Made by a program: the position numbers and the translations under genes. A stretch of DNA of 64,000 nt from Paenibacillus castaneae (GTDB taxonomy: Bacteria > Bacillota > Bacilli > Paenibacillales > Paenibacillaceae): positions 4,446,094 to 4,510,093 of the forward strand of contig NZ_KZ614144.1 in the NCBI RefSeq assembly GCF_002884445.1, given 5' to 3'. Below the pieces are notes generated by a model. That model saw only the letters and a program-made list of their open reading frames with translations. It ran no database searches and was not told the DNA's origin. Shown one piece after another: positions 18,501 through 26,894 of the stretch (its first letter is position 1; each line of letters begins with the position of its first letter).

Positions 18501-20532
18501 GGCTATCAAATATATTGATATAACTTTTCTTTTTAGATACATCATCAATATGTTTAATTAATTGTGAAATGTTTAGATATATCAGAGCATTTGGAGCATA
18601 CGCTGCTTTGTTTAGTGTTAAATTCAAAGCATATTCAAGCACGTCCTCCGCTCCATCTTTGAATTTCCCCCCTTTTGCCCAGTGTCCTAAGAAATAAAGT
18701 TGGTCAGTGTTTGATTCTAATTTTTGAACTTCTCCTAACACTTCTTTTGCAGAGTAATCGCTTATCAACAAGGCCGCTTCTGTGGAGAATTTTTTTACCT
18801 CTGGATTCTTAATTTTACTTCTAATATCTTTAATAGTTTCTGTAAATTCAAGATTAGAATCAGATTCAACCTTTGTACTAATAGCTGCTAATGAAAGAGT
18901 AGCCAATGCCCAATCAAGTTCGTTTTCTCTTTTACCTGATTTTCCTCCAGTTAATTTCTCCATTAACTCAATTGCCAAGTCAGGAAAGCAATAAAGTAAA
19001 TTTGAGGCTATTACTACTGCTTTTTCCCCTAGCTGTTTATAATCAATTCTATTGTAGAGATTTTTTATCTCTTCCAAAATCTCGAAATCCGGAGTTAATC
19101 CTTGCTCTTTTTTTATTTTTGCTATTATTGTAAGCATATGTAGTCTTTCGTCTAATAAGTTAGTCGTTTGGGTCAAAGCCACAGCTCTGTCGTAATCATT
19201 TAGTAACATTCTTGCTTCAATTTCAGAGATCCATATCTTAGGCTGGTTATTTTGCTTGATTAGAGATTTGCTCAAACAAAATCTAATTAAATCCCCATCC
19301 CTTGAAAGATTATCTGCAGCTTTTATTGCAATATCTGTCTTGTGTTGAACTGTATATATGCTCTGAGCTTGAACTAGCATTTTCTCGAACAGCTCAGGTG
19401 ATAAGTAGTTAAGAAAATCTTCAAATCTACCTGCATATTCCAGATAATTAGGTAAATATTCAATCGATAAATCACTTTCCGGATCATTAAGAAAAAATGA
19501 AATTAAAAGATCATGAACGTGTTGTTTGTTATGCGCTAGTTTTTTAGCTGCAAACTTCTGAATCTCTTCCGATAAAAAAGTAACTTGCTTACTATTATTC
19601 AATTCTAAAAAGGAAATAGAATCTATGAAACCTTCAATTACCTTTGCATCAATATCTAATAACTTTGAATAGAAACTAATATCATTAAGCTTTCTATCGA
19701 GTGCTGTAATAGATAATAACTCAATTAATTTATCATTCGTCTCATCAATCTGTCTCCACTCTAGCTCATATAAATCAACAAACTGATTGTGTAATTCAAA
19801 AATGATTCTTTCAGTATCTAGACCTGAGTTTATGTTCCTTTTAACAGCAGATAACTTTCCCGGGATACCCTTGCATATTTTATGTAATTCTTTTATTGAG
19901 TCTTCTGTAATGCTATTGTTGTGATACAATAATTTTGTTTCATCAATAGAAAAACCAGACAACGGGAAACCTTTTGTCTCTACTTTATTATCTAGCAGTT
20001 TAATTATGGATCCATTCTTACTTGCAAAGACAAATTTAAATGATTCATAACCAAGCGGTAACATCTCTATAATTAACTCTTTAATATACTCATTCTCTTT
20101 TGGAATATCTTCTAAACCATCGATTATGAAAAAAAATCTGTCTTTGTTTCTTCTAAGCCTTTTATGTAATTCAAAAAGTTTCATTTTCAATGCTGTATCA
20201 TCTACATTGCTGAAATCTTTTATTTCTTCTTTATAAAGAATCCATTGTAACTGATTACATAAATCATACTTAATAATACTAGGATCATACCCATACATGT
20301 TATTTGGTCTTATAAATAAAGACAAAGTTTTATTCGGATGTCTTGTAGCAAGTTGTCCCAGAAATATAGTTTTTCCAAAACCCTCCTTAGCCTCCAATAT
20401 AACATTCTGATGTCCATCTTCGAATAACGATTCAATTGTATCAAGCAAGTTGTCTCTCCAAACCATATCAGTAGGTAAACTTGGGAAACTTAGACATGCA
20501 ACTGTCAGATCCATAATTTCAGCTAACGCCAT
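15580..20532 (-). CDS. Giant STAND-type NTPase with C-terminal PLD-like domain
   Basis: A 1,650-residue protein. The start ATG 20532 is eight bases after AGG; two earlier in-frame starts overlap that site. Residues 15-180 form a P-loop NTPase with a modified Walker A (AKEGFGKT, 48-55), Walker B FFFIIDGLED (133-142) and sensor-like FVFASKNGS. A winged-helix-like region and about 1,200 residues of helical TPR-like repeats follow, as in STAND immune sensors. The last 158 residues look like a phospholipase-D-type domain: ICDPYFGVEDLEIL, then HDRWWIT with the active-site histidine at about 1585, then GTSFNSIGKRESEISIL. Known Avs proteins usually carry the effector at the N-terminus, so this order is unusual. 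A decayed integrase lies upstream. An antiviral role is inferred from architecture and neighbourhood. Confidence 0.8.
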   Translation of the reverse strand: MALAEIMDLTVACLSFPSLPTDMVWRDNLLDTIESLFEDGHQNVILEAKEGFGKTIFLGQLATRHPNKTLSLFIRPNNMYGYDPSIIKYDLCNQLQWILYKEEIKDFSNVDDTALKMKLFELHKRLRRNKDRFFFIIDGLEDIPKENEYIKELIIEMLPLGYESFKFVFASKNGSIIKLLDNKVETKGFPLSGFSIDETKLLYHNNSITEDSIKELHKICKGIPGKLSAVKRNINSGLDTERIIFELHNQFVDLYELEWRQIDETNDKLIELLSITALDRKLNDISFYSKLLDIDAKVIEGFIDSISFLELNNSKQVTFLSEEIQKFAAKKLAHNKQHVHDLLISFFLNDPESDLSIEYLPNYLEYAGRFEDFLNYLSPELFEKMLVQAQSIYTVQHKTDIAIKAADNLSRDGDLIRFCLSKSLIKQNNQPKIWISEIEARMLLNDYDRAVALTQTTNLLDERLHMLTIIAKIKKEQGLTPDFEILEEIKNLYNRIDYKQLGEKAVVIASNLLYCFPDLAIELMEKLTGGKSGKRENELDWALATLSLAAISTKVESDSNLEFTETIKDIRSKIKNPEVKKFSTEAALLISDYSAKEVLGEVQKLESNTDQLYFLGHWAKGGKFKDGAEDVLEYALNLTLNKAAYAPNALIYLNISQLIKHIDDVSKKKSYINIFDSQKKNIEKSGPTEDYISLQLILAENEKYYDENHAYQRLMEIYFYISEIEDIETKTSGFAMLYMGIAKIDLDNVLEEKEGINTVVRSDLNGVLDNLLQGTADQIHHLKTFINQFSKVDMEFILNIIEKINTEINRNAAYSLCIQSLLEERISAVNIKIITDIITKITDHDLINEAIYDVIHVAAEKVEEIDDDILSKLMSIFDRVSWITEAEIRCDACCELIKIFKSNLKYKVFNEKIQEELRHTWDNIDIGWRKIDIGFKIISELSHHSLELAKEYLELTEAFRENTLLDDPKGSWTFISTLRLVIRSFSGLLKEKFDVKPDFERISFLIKTIPSSGEKARLYSELAVSFFLSGRIEEGKLVVRDFVKKNVEQIAENDRRYKYFIISNICVSLYLAHKLTAFEVIDELPSLEKDVAYLKICEYIMRKLSPTQPFDEVYAQTFKLNYEEIIDICELLEKITHDTIVYDVIKTISFSLTTKESNSLISKQQNSSIIQKLQQLISDKFPNPRHITHEGYKIASLAYVWRMDRNKSMKYWNDLVIMARDIPNTSDKALVISILLGCLNRKEFNNQSDILIELEGIVSNIPTMLDKIQSYESISNILIDIDSTMSKKYLKKAMELTLKKEDEEINSAQKRIIDFAHRIDPELANSLVSLTDDDTARKSINKKLNEQLGVLELRKKMLEKKKENKPEENGYSREQYVKASYRLLASLNAGRVETVNFESTKEYLLLASSILFDKSYTTYSWIIENAVKRYSNTNHAITYLRPILESCLIAAEVSLKLSSRNTKQLKLLKINTIKANDESLFIKSGEREVAIQYIRDWLEKELSDYIKICDPYFGVEDLEILQLIRTVNPDCYIEILTSVKHHEKVEKPWESTYKNYWRIHLSDQDPPDTKVVITGTKSKGVLPIHDRWWITKNSGVRVGTSFNSIGKRESEISILTKNEVEIREKEMDKYLNMVEKEHEGERLQYSIFNL

Positions 20533-20775
20533 TTTCATCACCTATTCTATTGTTTTTTAATTTTAAACATAACTAGTTTATTTTCTGAAAAAAGCAAACT
20601 GTTCAAAAAAAAATTGCTAGTAAGGATTTATTAAATCGCGTTAGATAGCTTTAGGATATCATGTCTTTCCGAAGGTATTGAAAATAATGCGGTTAGTTTC
20701 TAATTTGCTAATCGCGGTTAATCTATTACGTATGTACCATATATTTATTTAACAGCTTTAAGACATTAGTTATTT

Positions 20776-21320
20776 TCACAAAGCAAAGTTTCTCATAGAC
20801 TGATCAATCATGTCATCTGTTAGACCGATATATCGCATTGTCACGGATTGTGATGAATGGCCTAAAATTTGTTGAAGCAAAGCTAAATCCTTATACTTTT
20901 GATAAAAGTGATAACCGAAGGTCTTTCTCATGGTATGTGTCCCTATCGAATCTTGGATGCCGACCTCTCGTGCTACGGCGCTAATAATGTTCCATGCCTG
21001 CACCCGACTAATCGGATTGTCTCCCTTTCGAGAAGGAAATAAATAATCATAATCGTCCAATGAATAACAGTACTTTTCCAGTTCATTTTAAGCGTTTCAG
21101 TTATTAATATACGACGAGTATTTCTAGTTTTTTTCTCACGCACCATTAAATGCGTAGCCCATTTCACATCCCTCACACGTAGCGGTAGAATATCACTAAT
21201 TCTTAGGTCCGAATTAATACTCATAAAAAATAGTCTCGGTAAGATCGACGGTTCAGCAATTCTTTTATCTCTCTTAATTTAGTCCCTGATTGGTTGAACG
21301 GTATTCGCTCCTAAAGATGT
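20776..21320 (-). pseudogene. Tyrosine recombinase (integrase), frameshifted
   Basis: The remains are spread over three frames. The order is NTVQPIRD, then KLREIKELLNRRSYRDYF, then MSINSDLRISDILPLRVRDV up to about 21070, then DDYDYLFPSRKGDNPISR through the end. The C-terminal catalytic residues are intact in the last frame (HTMRKTFGYHF, LGHSSQSVTMRYI). At least three frameshifts separate the parts, so no active recombinase is made from this copy. Its position beside the STAND gene suggests that the defence gene arrived on an integrated element. Confidence 0.85.
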
Positions 21321-21423
21321 TCTGATTATAGGCCACCTCTTATTCAATTTAATTAGATTAATTATACAATATATTCAAAATGTTAAATACATAGTTTTTC
21401 CAACTTTCAGTAAGCATATCTCC

Positions 21424-21453
21424 AACTTAACGCATTGTGCATTTTGTTAAGTT
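21424..21453. repeat. Inverted repeat near integrase remnant
   Basis: AACTTAAC (21424-21431) and GTTAAGTT (21446-21453) form an 8-bp perfect inverted repeat around a 14-base centre that itself contains GCATTGTGC. It lies 100 bases upstream of the broken integrase gene and could be an operator or a recombination half-site pair. The region 21320-21590 is otherwise AT-rich and empty. Confidence 0.3.
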
Positions 21454-21593
21454 CTTTCTTTAATGGATATTTTCGAACTGCGATACCTATCCTTCACCTG
21501 AAGCCAATTTAAAATAAATTTAAAACTTGTCAAAGGAAGCTAGCAGGCCTTTTGTTTTCTAGCTGTCGCAATTCATAATACACTTCGTCATAA

Positions 21594-21619
21594 GAAAAAG
21601 GAGCAGCTCCGCCGCTCCT
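21594..21619 (-). terminator. Terminator after the small ORF at 21627
   Basis: AGGAGC (21599-21604) pairs with GCTCCT (21614-21619), followed on the minus strand by TTTTTC. It starts eight bases beyond the stop codon of the ORF at 21627, supporting that ORF as a transcribed gene. Confidence 0.65.
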
Positions 21620-21626
21620 CCCCACA

Positions 21627-21896
21627 TTAATATTCCAAAAACGCTGCAGCAACAAATAACCGCTCACATTTGATTTTTTCTTCTTGTAAACGATTTTTAA
21701 AATCGTCTAACAGACAGTTCAAAGCTGTGATAAGCAATCCATTCGTTACCAAAGTAGCTTTGCAGGGCTCAGCGCTGCCGATCACACGAACAGCAATGAT
21801 TCGGCGTGCAGAGCCGGGAACAAGGGGGATTCTTGTCCAAGTGATCAACACTAAGTCAGGTTGACGAAGAGCTTTTAATCCAGCCAATCCGATCAC
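21627..21896 (-). CDS. Hypothetical 86-89 residue protein
   Basis: A short ORF with a possible AAGGTG ribosome-binding site. The start may be GTG 21896, or more likely TTG 21887, which that site serves better. The sequence has a hydrophobic, beta-like first half (PDLVLITWTRIPLVPGSARR) and a helical C-terminal half (CLLDDFKNRLQEEKIKCERL). No family is recognised. The terminator placed directly behind it and normal base use argue that it is real. There is no operon partner. Confidence 0.45.
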   Translation of the reverse strand: MIGLAGLKALRQPDLVLITWTRIPLVPGSARRIIAVRVIGSAEPCKATLVTNGLLITALNCLLDDFKNRLQEEKIKCERLFVAAAFLEY

Positions 21897-21984
21897 CTTG
21901 ATTCTATTAAACTTCTATATATCAGATGCGTGATCAGTTCACAAGGTGCCAAGCTAATGGCGGAGATATCAACGTTATAGCACA

Positions 21985-22017
21985 GAAAAAGGGACCCATC
22001 CCACTAGGATGAGTCCC
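21985..22017 (-). terminator. Terminator of the beta-glucuronidase gene
   Basis: GGGAC-CATCC pairs with GGATG-GTCCC (stem 21991-22017, loop CACTA) and is followed on the minus strand by five T. Confidence 0.85.
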
Positions 22018-22054
22018 CACTCCCTTACTCCTTTACTCTATTGCTCTCTTCCTC

Positions 22055-23761
22055 TTACCGATCAGACCGATAAATCTCCTTCACTAACCGATAAGCCAAT
22101 TTCGGCTTGCGATACTCGCTCAGCAATCCTTTATTATTAAAGCTCCGCGCACGATCGCGGAAGTAAGGCCGGTCGCTTCGCACATCGACGCGAATGTCGG
22201 CGAAATGCCAGATAAGCGTGCCAGCGATGCGAGGGTCGTCGCGGAATATCTGCAACGCACGCGTTACCACATCCGCCTGATAGTCTTCGCTAAATAAGCG
22301 CGGCTCCCAGCCCGCATCTCCGAATATACCCGCTGCGCCGAACTCGCTCATGATGACAGGCTTGCCGCCTGCGCCTTGCTTCTCGGCATGAATGTAGTAG
22401 TTCTCCAGCATCCTGCTGAATCCATCCACGCTGCCTTCATACCAGCCGTAGTATTTATTAATACCGATAACATCGAAATAGGACAGCACAATATCCTGCT
22501 CCGGATGCATAGTCGCGTAGGTGACGAGTCTGCTGCTATCCATACTGCGAATTTTGCCTACGAAAGTTCTCGTCAGCTCGAGCGCTTCTTCTGTCCGCGT
22601 ATCAATTTCGTTGTGGGCTCCCCAGAAAATGATGGACGGATGATGATAATCTCGGGAGATCATTTCATCCAGCATCTTGACGCCACGCTCTATGAAGATA
22701 GGGCTTGCCAGTGTTTCTCTACTCATAAAACAGCCCCACATCGGAATCTCGCTCCAGAGCAGCATCCCGTGCTCATCGAGCAAATCGATCCAGAACTGGC
22801 TCTGCGGATAATGCGATCCGCGCACGATATTGCAGCCCATGTCGGTCAAAATATCAAGATCCTTCAGCATCAGCTTCGGCGGGAAAGCAAATCCCCACTC
22901 GGGATGCTCCTCATGCCGGTTCACGCCTTGGAGGTATAGCTTTTTGCCATTCAACAGAATATCGTTGCCCCGCACCTCAACCGTGCGGAACCCTGTACGG
23001 TCTATGAGGTCATCTTCCCCCGCTTGAACGGTAAATGTATAAAGCGCAGGCTCACCTACTTCCCATCTACGAATCTCCTCAAGGCTCCCCTGAAGCGTCA
23101 AACTCACAGCCTGACCGGCAGCAACCTGCACATAAGAGGCAGAAAGTGAAAGCCCCTCCGTGAAGGCACTCACCTCAACCCGACATTCTCCCTTGCTAAG
23201 TGAATGGAGCTCAATTTGCAATTGAATATCCGCTGAGTCATCCTTCAATTGATAATTAATTTTCATCGAGTTTATGTACACATCAGGCAGCTCCTGCAGC
23301 TCGACAGAGCGGATAATCCCCCCATAAGAATGCCAGTCCGCAATGTCCGTCGGCAGCGTTTGCCAGTCCACCGTATTATCCACTCGAATAACGAGCTCAT
23401 GCTTTCCTTGAGCAAGCTGCGGCAGAAGGAGTGAGAATTGTGTAAATCCGCCAAAATGGTACCCTATATGCTGACCATCCACGTACACATCTGCATGATG
23501 GAGAATGCCTTCGAAGACCAGACGAATATTCGCTTCTTGCACATTATCAAAATAAGTACGGTACCAGGCCGCGCCAATATAATCATAAGTGCCCAATTCA
23601 TTATTCCAACAGGAGGGCACGACATGCTTCCGCGAACCTTCAGGAAATTGAGAGGCCCATCCCTCTTGAATACCTTTATTGTCAGGGTCCGTTATAAAAT
23701 CCCATAATCCATTCAAAAGCCTCGTAGGACGCAAACTATGCTGCTGAAAAGTACGTATCAC
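22055..23761 (-). CDS. uidA: Beta-glucuronidase, glycoside hydrolase family 2
   Basis: This enzyme hydrolyses beta-D-glucuronides in the cytoplasm; no signal peptide is present. 568 residues from GTG 23761, ten bases after GGGG; the TTG at 23770 is too close to that site. Domains run in GH2 order: sugar-binding jelly roll (1-180), Ig-like domain (180-270), TIM barrel (from about 270, LQGVNRHEEHPEWG). The acid/base is E385 in GAHNEID and the nucleophile E473 in IMSEFGA. The glucuronate-specific N-x-K motif is present near the end (FNNKGLL). The neighbouring divergent AraC-type gene is the likely regulator. Confidence 0.9.
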   Translation of the reverse strand: MIRTFQQHSLRPTRLLNGLWDFITDPDNKGIQEGWASQFPEGSRKHVVPSCWNNELGTYDYIGAAWYRTYFDNVQEANIRLVFEGILHHADVYVDGQHIGYHFGGFTQFSLLLPQLAQGKHELVIRVDNTVDWQTLPTDIADWHSYGGIIRSVELQELPDVYINSMKINYQLKDDSADIQLQIELHSLSKGECRVEVSAFTEGLSLSASYVQVAAGQAVSLTLQGSLEEIRRWEVGEPALYTFTVQAGEDDLIDRTGFRTVEVRGNDILLNGKKLYLQGVNRHEEHPEWGFAFPPKLMLKDLDILTDMGCNIVRGSHYPQSQFWIDLLDEHGMLLWSEIPMWGCFMSRETLASPIFIERGVKMLDEMISRDYHHPSIIFWGAHNEIDTRTEEALELTRTFVGKIRSMDSSRLVTYATMHPEQDIVLSYFDVIGINKYYGWYEGSVDGFSRMLENYYIHAEKQGAGGKPVIMSEFGAAGIFGDAGWEPRLFSEDYQADVVTRALQIFRDDPRIAGTLIWHFADIRVDVRSDRPYFRDRARSFNNKGLLSEYRKPKLAYRLVKEIYRSDR

Positions 23762-23845
23762 AATAAACAAGCCCCTTTTATGTATGCTTCGTAAAGCGTA
23801 TCATAAAAGAAGAGCACAATTGAATGGATAAACCTCTTCACTATT

Positions 23846-23876
23846 TGTCAAAATCGCTACAAGGATGGTGATCCTT
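23846..23876. promoter_or_regulatory. Control region between uidA and AraC-type gene
   Basis: A minus-strand TTGACA (23846-23851) could serve as the -35 of uidA, though its -10 is weak. The inverted repeat AAGGAT-N4-ATCCTT (23861-23876) ends just before the TTG start of the AraC-type gene. It could be an operator or a hairpin masking its ribosome-binding site. Confidence 0.35.
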
Positions 23877-23880
23877 CACC

Positions 23881-24579
23881 TTGAATAACCATCGTATTTA
23901 CCATCATCGGCTATCTTATGAGAAGCCTCCTGTTCCCGGATGGAAGGATATTCGCAATACGACGGACGTCCATTCCTTGTACTTGATTCATAGCGGCGAA
24001 GGCGAATTTCTTCATGGAGTGGAGGAAGAACCGCTGCACGTGCAGGCGGGTGATTTATTGTATTTGAAATATGGATTTACATTGACGATGGTTTCCTCTA
24101 TGGACAAGCCATTATGCATTCGCATGCTCCTTTTTGATGTGCTCAATATTCCCTACGAGCATAATCACTGGCTGAAGCCCGTCCCTGTTGACTCGCTGAA
24201 TATACCTTTTTATAAGGTATACTCACCAGAGCAGTCGGATTGGATCGAATCGCAGTTCACACGCATTTGGTCGATTAAAGGAACTGAACCCCATGATCGG
24301 CAAGCAGAATTCCAATATGTGCTGTCTCGATTGATTTATTTCATGAAGGATACGGATACGACGTCGCACAATCCTTATATGAAAGCTTTCCAACAGGCAA
24401 AGCTTTGTAAGGTTCGGAATGAGCAAGCAAAAACGTTGCTGTTGCTGACGGATGAGCCAATGAAAGCGATCGCGGACGCTTGCGGATTTGCAGATGAATT
24501 TCATTTTGGCAAAATGTTTCGCGATTGGAATGGGATCGCTCCTGCTCGCTTTCGAACAATGAACAAATCGGATCGTTAG
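23881..24579 (+). CDS. AraC-type regulator lacking its first helix-turn-helix
   Basis: A 232-residue protein starting at TTG 23881. Residues 1-150 form the cupin sensor domain (HSGEGEFLHGVEEEPLHVQA). AraC proteins normally end in two helix-turn-helix units of about 100 residues in total. Here KAFQQAKLCKVRNEQAKTLL joins directly to the second unit (MKAIADACGFADEFHFGKMF, then PARFR). About 40-45 residues are missing in frame. DNA binding is therefore probably weak or altered. It is divergent from uidA and presumably once controlled it. Confidence 0.75.
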   Translation: MNNHRIYHHRLSYEKPPVPGWKDIRNTTDVHSLYLIHSGEGEFLHGVEEEPLHVQAGDLLYLKYGFTLTMVSSMDKPLCIRMLLFDVLNIPYEHNHWLKPVPVDSLNIPFYKVYSPEQSDWIESQFTRIWSIKGTEPHDRQAEFQYVLSRLIYFMKDTDTTSHNPYMKAFQQAKLCKVRNEQAKTLLLLTDEPMKAIADACGFADEFHFGKMFRDWNGIAPARFRTMNKSDR

Positions 24580-24686
24580 GCTTGGCCTCACCCCGGATAA
24601 TCGGTAATCACTTTAACAAAATCATTGGTATGGAGTGCAGGCTTATTTGATTTTGTACTCTTCTAACATATCCTCCTGTTCAATAA

Positions 24687-24780
24687 GAATAAACCCTTGC
24701 TACAAAACGGTCATTTCCTCAATTTTGACCCAACTTTTCTACAACTTTATTAATAATCTGAATAAACTCTTGCTACAAAC
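24687..24780. repeat. Direct repeat, two 21-bp copies
   Basis: 24687-24707 and 24760-24780 match at 19 of 21 positions around the core CTTGCTACAAA, and share GAATAAAC at the left. Spacing is 73 bases start to start. Function unknown; possibly binding sites or a remnant of a mobile-element end. Confidence 0.4.
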
Positions 24781-25144
24781 ACAGGTAAAAGCCTAATATC
24801 CGAAGATCCCGCCCCCTCTCGCTTCAATCGCCGCAATCCCACGCCCAGTAAGGCATCTCAGCCCTTCTCTCGCCTTTTTCTTCACTACGAAGCCTGCCGC
24901 GGAGCCAGAAGGTTAACGGAGCATAAAATGAGCCATTAAAGCTTGATGAGAAAGACATGTGATTATGCTTTGGTTTGAAGCGAATAGCTGATTAAAATGA
25001 TCGATTAAAGATCCGAGTAAAGCCTTTTAATGCAGTCGTGGCGCAAGATCCTTGATGTTATGCAAGTAAAAAAAGAGAGAGAAAAATTACCTGATAAAAA
25101 TGGATTTGGGTGATGAGGCGAGGATGGGCTGAGGAAAAGAAAGA

Positions 25145-25188
25145 TAAAAAAACCGAGCGAAAAGCAGGAGGAAATCCTGAAAATCGGT
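25145..25188 (-). terminator. Terminator of the 25.7-31.4 kb operon
   Basis: On the minus strand ACCGA...TCGGT encloses CAGGA-TTTCC-TCCTG and is followed by seven T. It is the first terminator downstream of the helicase remnant, so it probably ends the XRE-led operon. Confidence 0.5.
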
Positions 25189-25343
25189 CGGCTCAGCGGA
25201 ATTCACTTGGATCTGAGTTTACAACGTGCTCCATTTAGCGATTCGATGAATTTATCACGACTTTATTCGATTTTTAGCACGGCTTTATTGGTAATATCAG
25301 GGGTCTATTAATTCTTTACACCTCCCGATATATCCTTACCACA

Positions 25344-25363
25344 CACTCCACATGGCTTGAGTG
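25344..25363. other. Serine-recombinase att-like site A (attL type)
   Basis: CACTCCACATGGCTTGAGTG. The left half equals that of sites B and C (52535, 60579), and the right half matches site C (TTGAGTG). By the half-site logic given for site C it is a hybrid attL-like site whose element lay to its right. No matching attR is found before 52535. Confidence 0.5.
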
Positions 25364-25686
25364 CTGATCGCAGACATGATGTAGTAGTGTTTACATTGAC
25401 TTATAATAATTAATTTATAACGCCGCATCAATTTTTGGTATAGTCTCACTCGATGAGGTAATTGTCCGTTCTCGGAAACATATTTACGGTATTTTGGGCT
25501 ATCGGTAGGCGGGAACATAGCATCTCTTAGGTACCGGATTCTGACACAATTTAATATCGTGTAGAACCTGGTACCTGAAAATCAACTGTTTTTTATCCAT
25601 GTTTGAATTTTACTCTCTATTAACGTTGCATCCATACTTTCGTCTAATCCATCCTCTGTAATTATCAAATTTCACTAAAACAAATA

Positions 25687-25914
25687 TCACCATAGCTCTA
25701 AATCGGCGCTTATCGATAACTGTTTTGGCAATACTCGAACTAGGTTGGCTTGGCATCTTATAAGCCTTTTACCCGTCCCAGCTCTCCCCAATAAGACGGA
25801 TATCTTAGATGAGTGATTCCAAACGCTTTTTAATTGATTAACAGTATATTCAAGTTGAACATTAACCCATTCATGATTAGCTTCTTTTAGCTTGAGTTTA
25901 GCTATATTTTTCAA
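25687..25914 (-). pseudogene. Helicase P-loop fragment, truncated
   Basis: TTG 25914 overlaps the stop of the upstream ORF. The frame reads KLKLKEANHEWVNVQLEYTV and then VLLGRAGTGK, the Walker A motif of a RecD/PIF1-like helicase. Right after GK the sequence turns into unrelated residues and stops, so the helicase core is gone. It most likely continues the protein encoded at 25911-26825 after a frameshift. Confidence 0.6.
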
Positions 25915-26825
25915 TGCAATTTTCGCTTGATATTTAGCACATCAATAGCCGCAGCGTAGCTGACCCATTCAACTGCATATGAAAATTCCGATCTAAAACC
26001 TGCCGCTTCAAACAATGTGACACTCGATACATCAAATTCAGTATGCTCTTTTACATACTCGGAAATTTCAAGATATGGCATTAAAAAGCCATCTTTGCCA
26101 TCAACTCTTATCGAATGAGCTACATTCGTCTCCCAAATGTAGTTTTTTTCGTCATTACTTCCATCAGACTCATACTCATGAATTTTTACATTACATGATA
26201 TATTTCCCATTCCTGCAATTACACGCCGATTATCTTCAATAAATGGGACTTGTTTGTAATATGGAAATATCAATGAATTGTGCGGATTAATCCCGGAAAA
26301 GAAGTAATCAAAAATCCCTTTTTGAGATTCTCCATGCGATACCCATGTACTTGACCAGTTCAGCATTTGTTCTGTTTTTTCTAAGTCAAAGTTAAAATTG
26401 TAATACTTTTGTTTCTCATTAGCATTATCCTTTAAAGTCCATGAAAAGAGGCGCAATAAGAATGAATAGGAATCCATCTCGAAAATTGTTTCTTCGAAAT
26501 GCTTGAACTTAGCATTTCCTTTTTTATATGGATGGTTCATTTTAAGATAAAGCTTGGTATCACTCATGAACGCGGCATTCTCTGTAATCCAGCTTTGCAT
26601 TCTTACTGTTCCTACCTGTTCGTAACTTTTACCTTTATTTGTTTCCTCAAACTCTAAGTCCCGTGATGCTGCAATGTTGGGGATTACTTGAGCAGCTACA
26701 TTATACTTCGGTTTATCGTCAATTCGCCCAGTATAATCGTTATCCTTCCATGGAATTCTTGTTGAAAAGTGTTGTATATAGTTTTTTTGTGATTTAACTT
26801 TCTTTTCTTTTTCAATCAGATACAT
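25911..26825 (-). CDS. N-terminal part of a large helicase-like protein
   Basis: A 304-residue ORF starting at ATG 26825. No catalytic motif lies in this part. The stretches LIFPYYKQVPFIEDNRRVIA and FEAAGFRSEFSYAVEWVSYA precede, in the next frame, a Walker A motif at about 25770. Some large RecD-like helicases have a long N-terminal region followed by such a P-loop. The reading frame break at the LNIKRKLH end (25911) plus the loss of everything after the P-loop suggest an inactivated gene. It is the last gene of the XRE-controlled operon. Confidence 0.5.
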   Translation of the reverse strand: MYLIEKEKKVKSQKNYIQHFSTRIPWKDNDYTGRIDDKPKYNVAAQVIPNIAASRDLEFEETNKGKSYEQVGTVRMQSWITENAAFMSDTKLYLKMNHPYKKGNAKFKHFEETIFEMDSYSFLLRLFSWTLKDNANEKQKYYNFNFDLEKTEQMLNWSSTWVSHGESQKGIFDYFFSGINPHNSLIFPYYKQVPFIEDNRRVIAGMGNISCNVKIHEYESDGSNDEKNYIWETNVAHSIRVDGKDGFLMPYLEISEYVKEHTEFDVSSVTLFEAAGFRSEFSYAVEWVSYAAAIDVLNIKRKLH

Positions 26826-26894
26826 AAGCCCTCTTAAGAGTCGTAAAGAAAATCTATCTTAAGTTTCTGGATTTGATGTCTTCTTGGAAGTGCT

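Larger units (their letters stand above)
24580..25686. other. 1.1-kb gene-free region with repeats and an att-like site
   Basis: No convincing gene is visible. It contains a 21-bp imperfect direct repeat (24687-24707 and 24760-24780), a minus-strand terminator (25145-25188) and the att-like site at 25344-25363. The ORF that overlaps the att-like site (25336-25518, minus) shows no protein-like features. Confidence 0.5.

Noticed and set aside
25336..25518. 60-residue ORF overlapping att-like site A
   Set aside because: No ribosome-binding site, no family and it ends inside the recombination site; it is likely chance.
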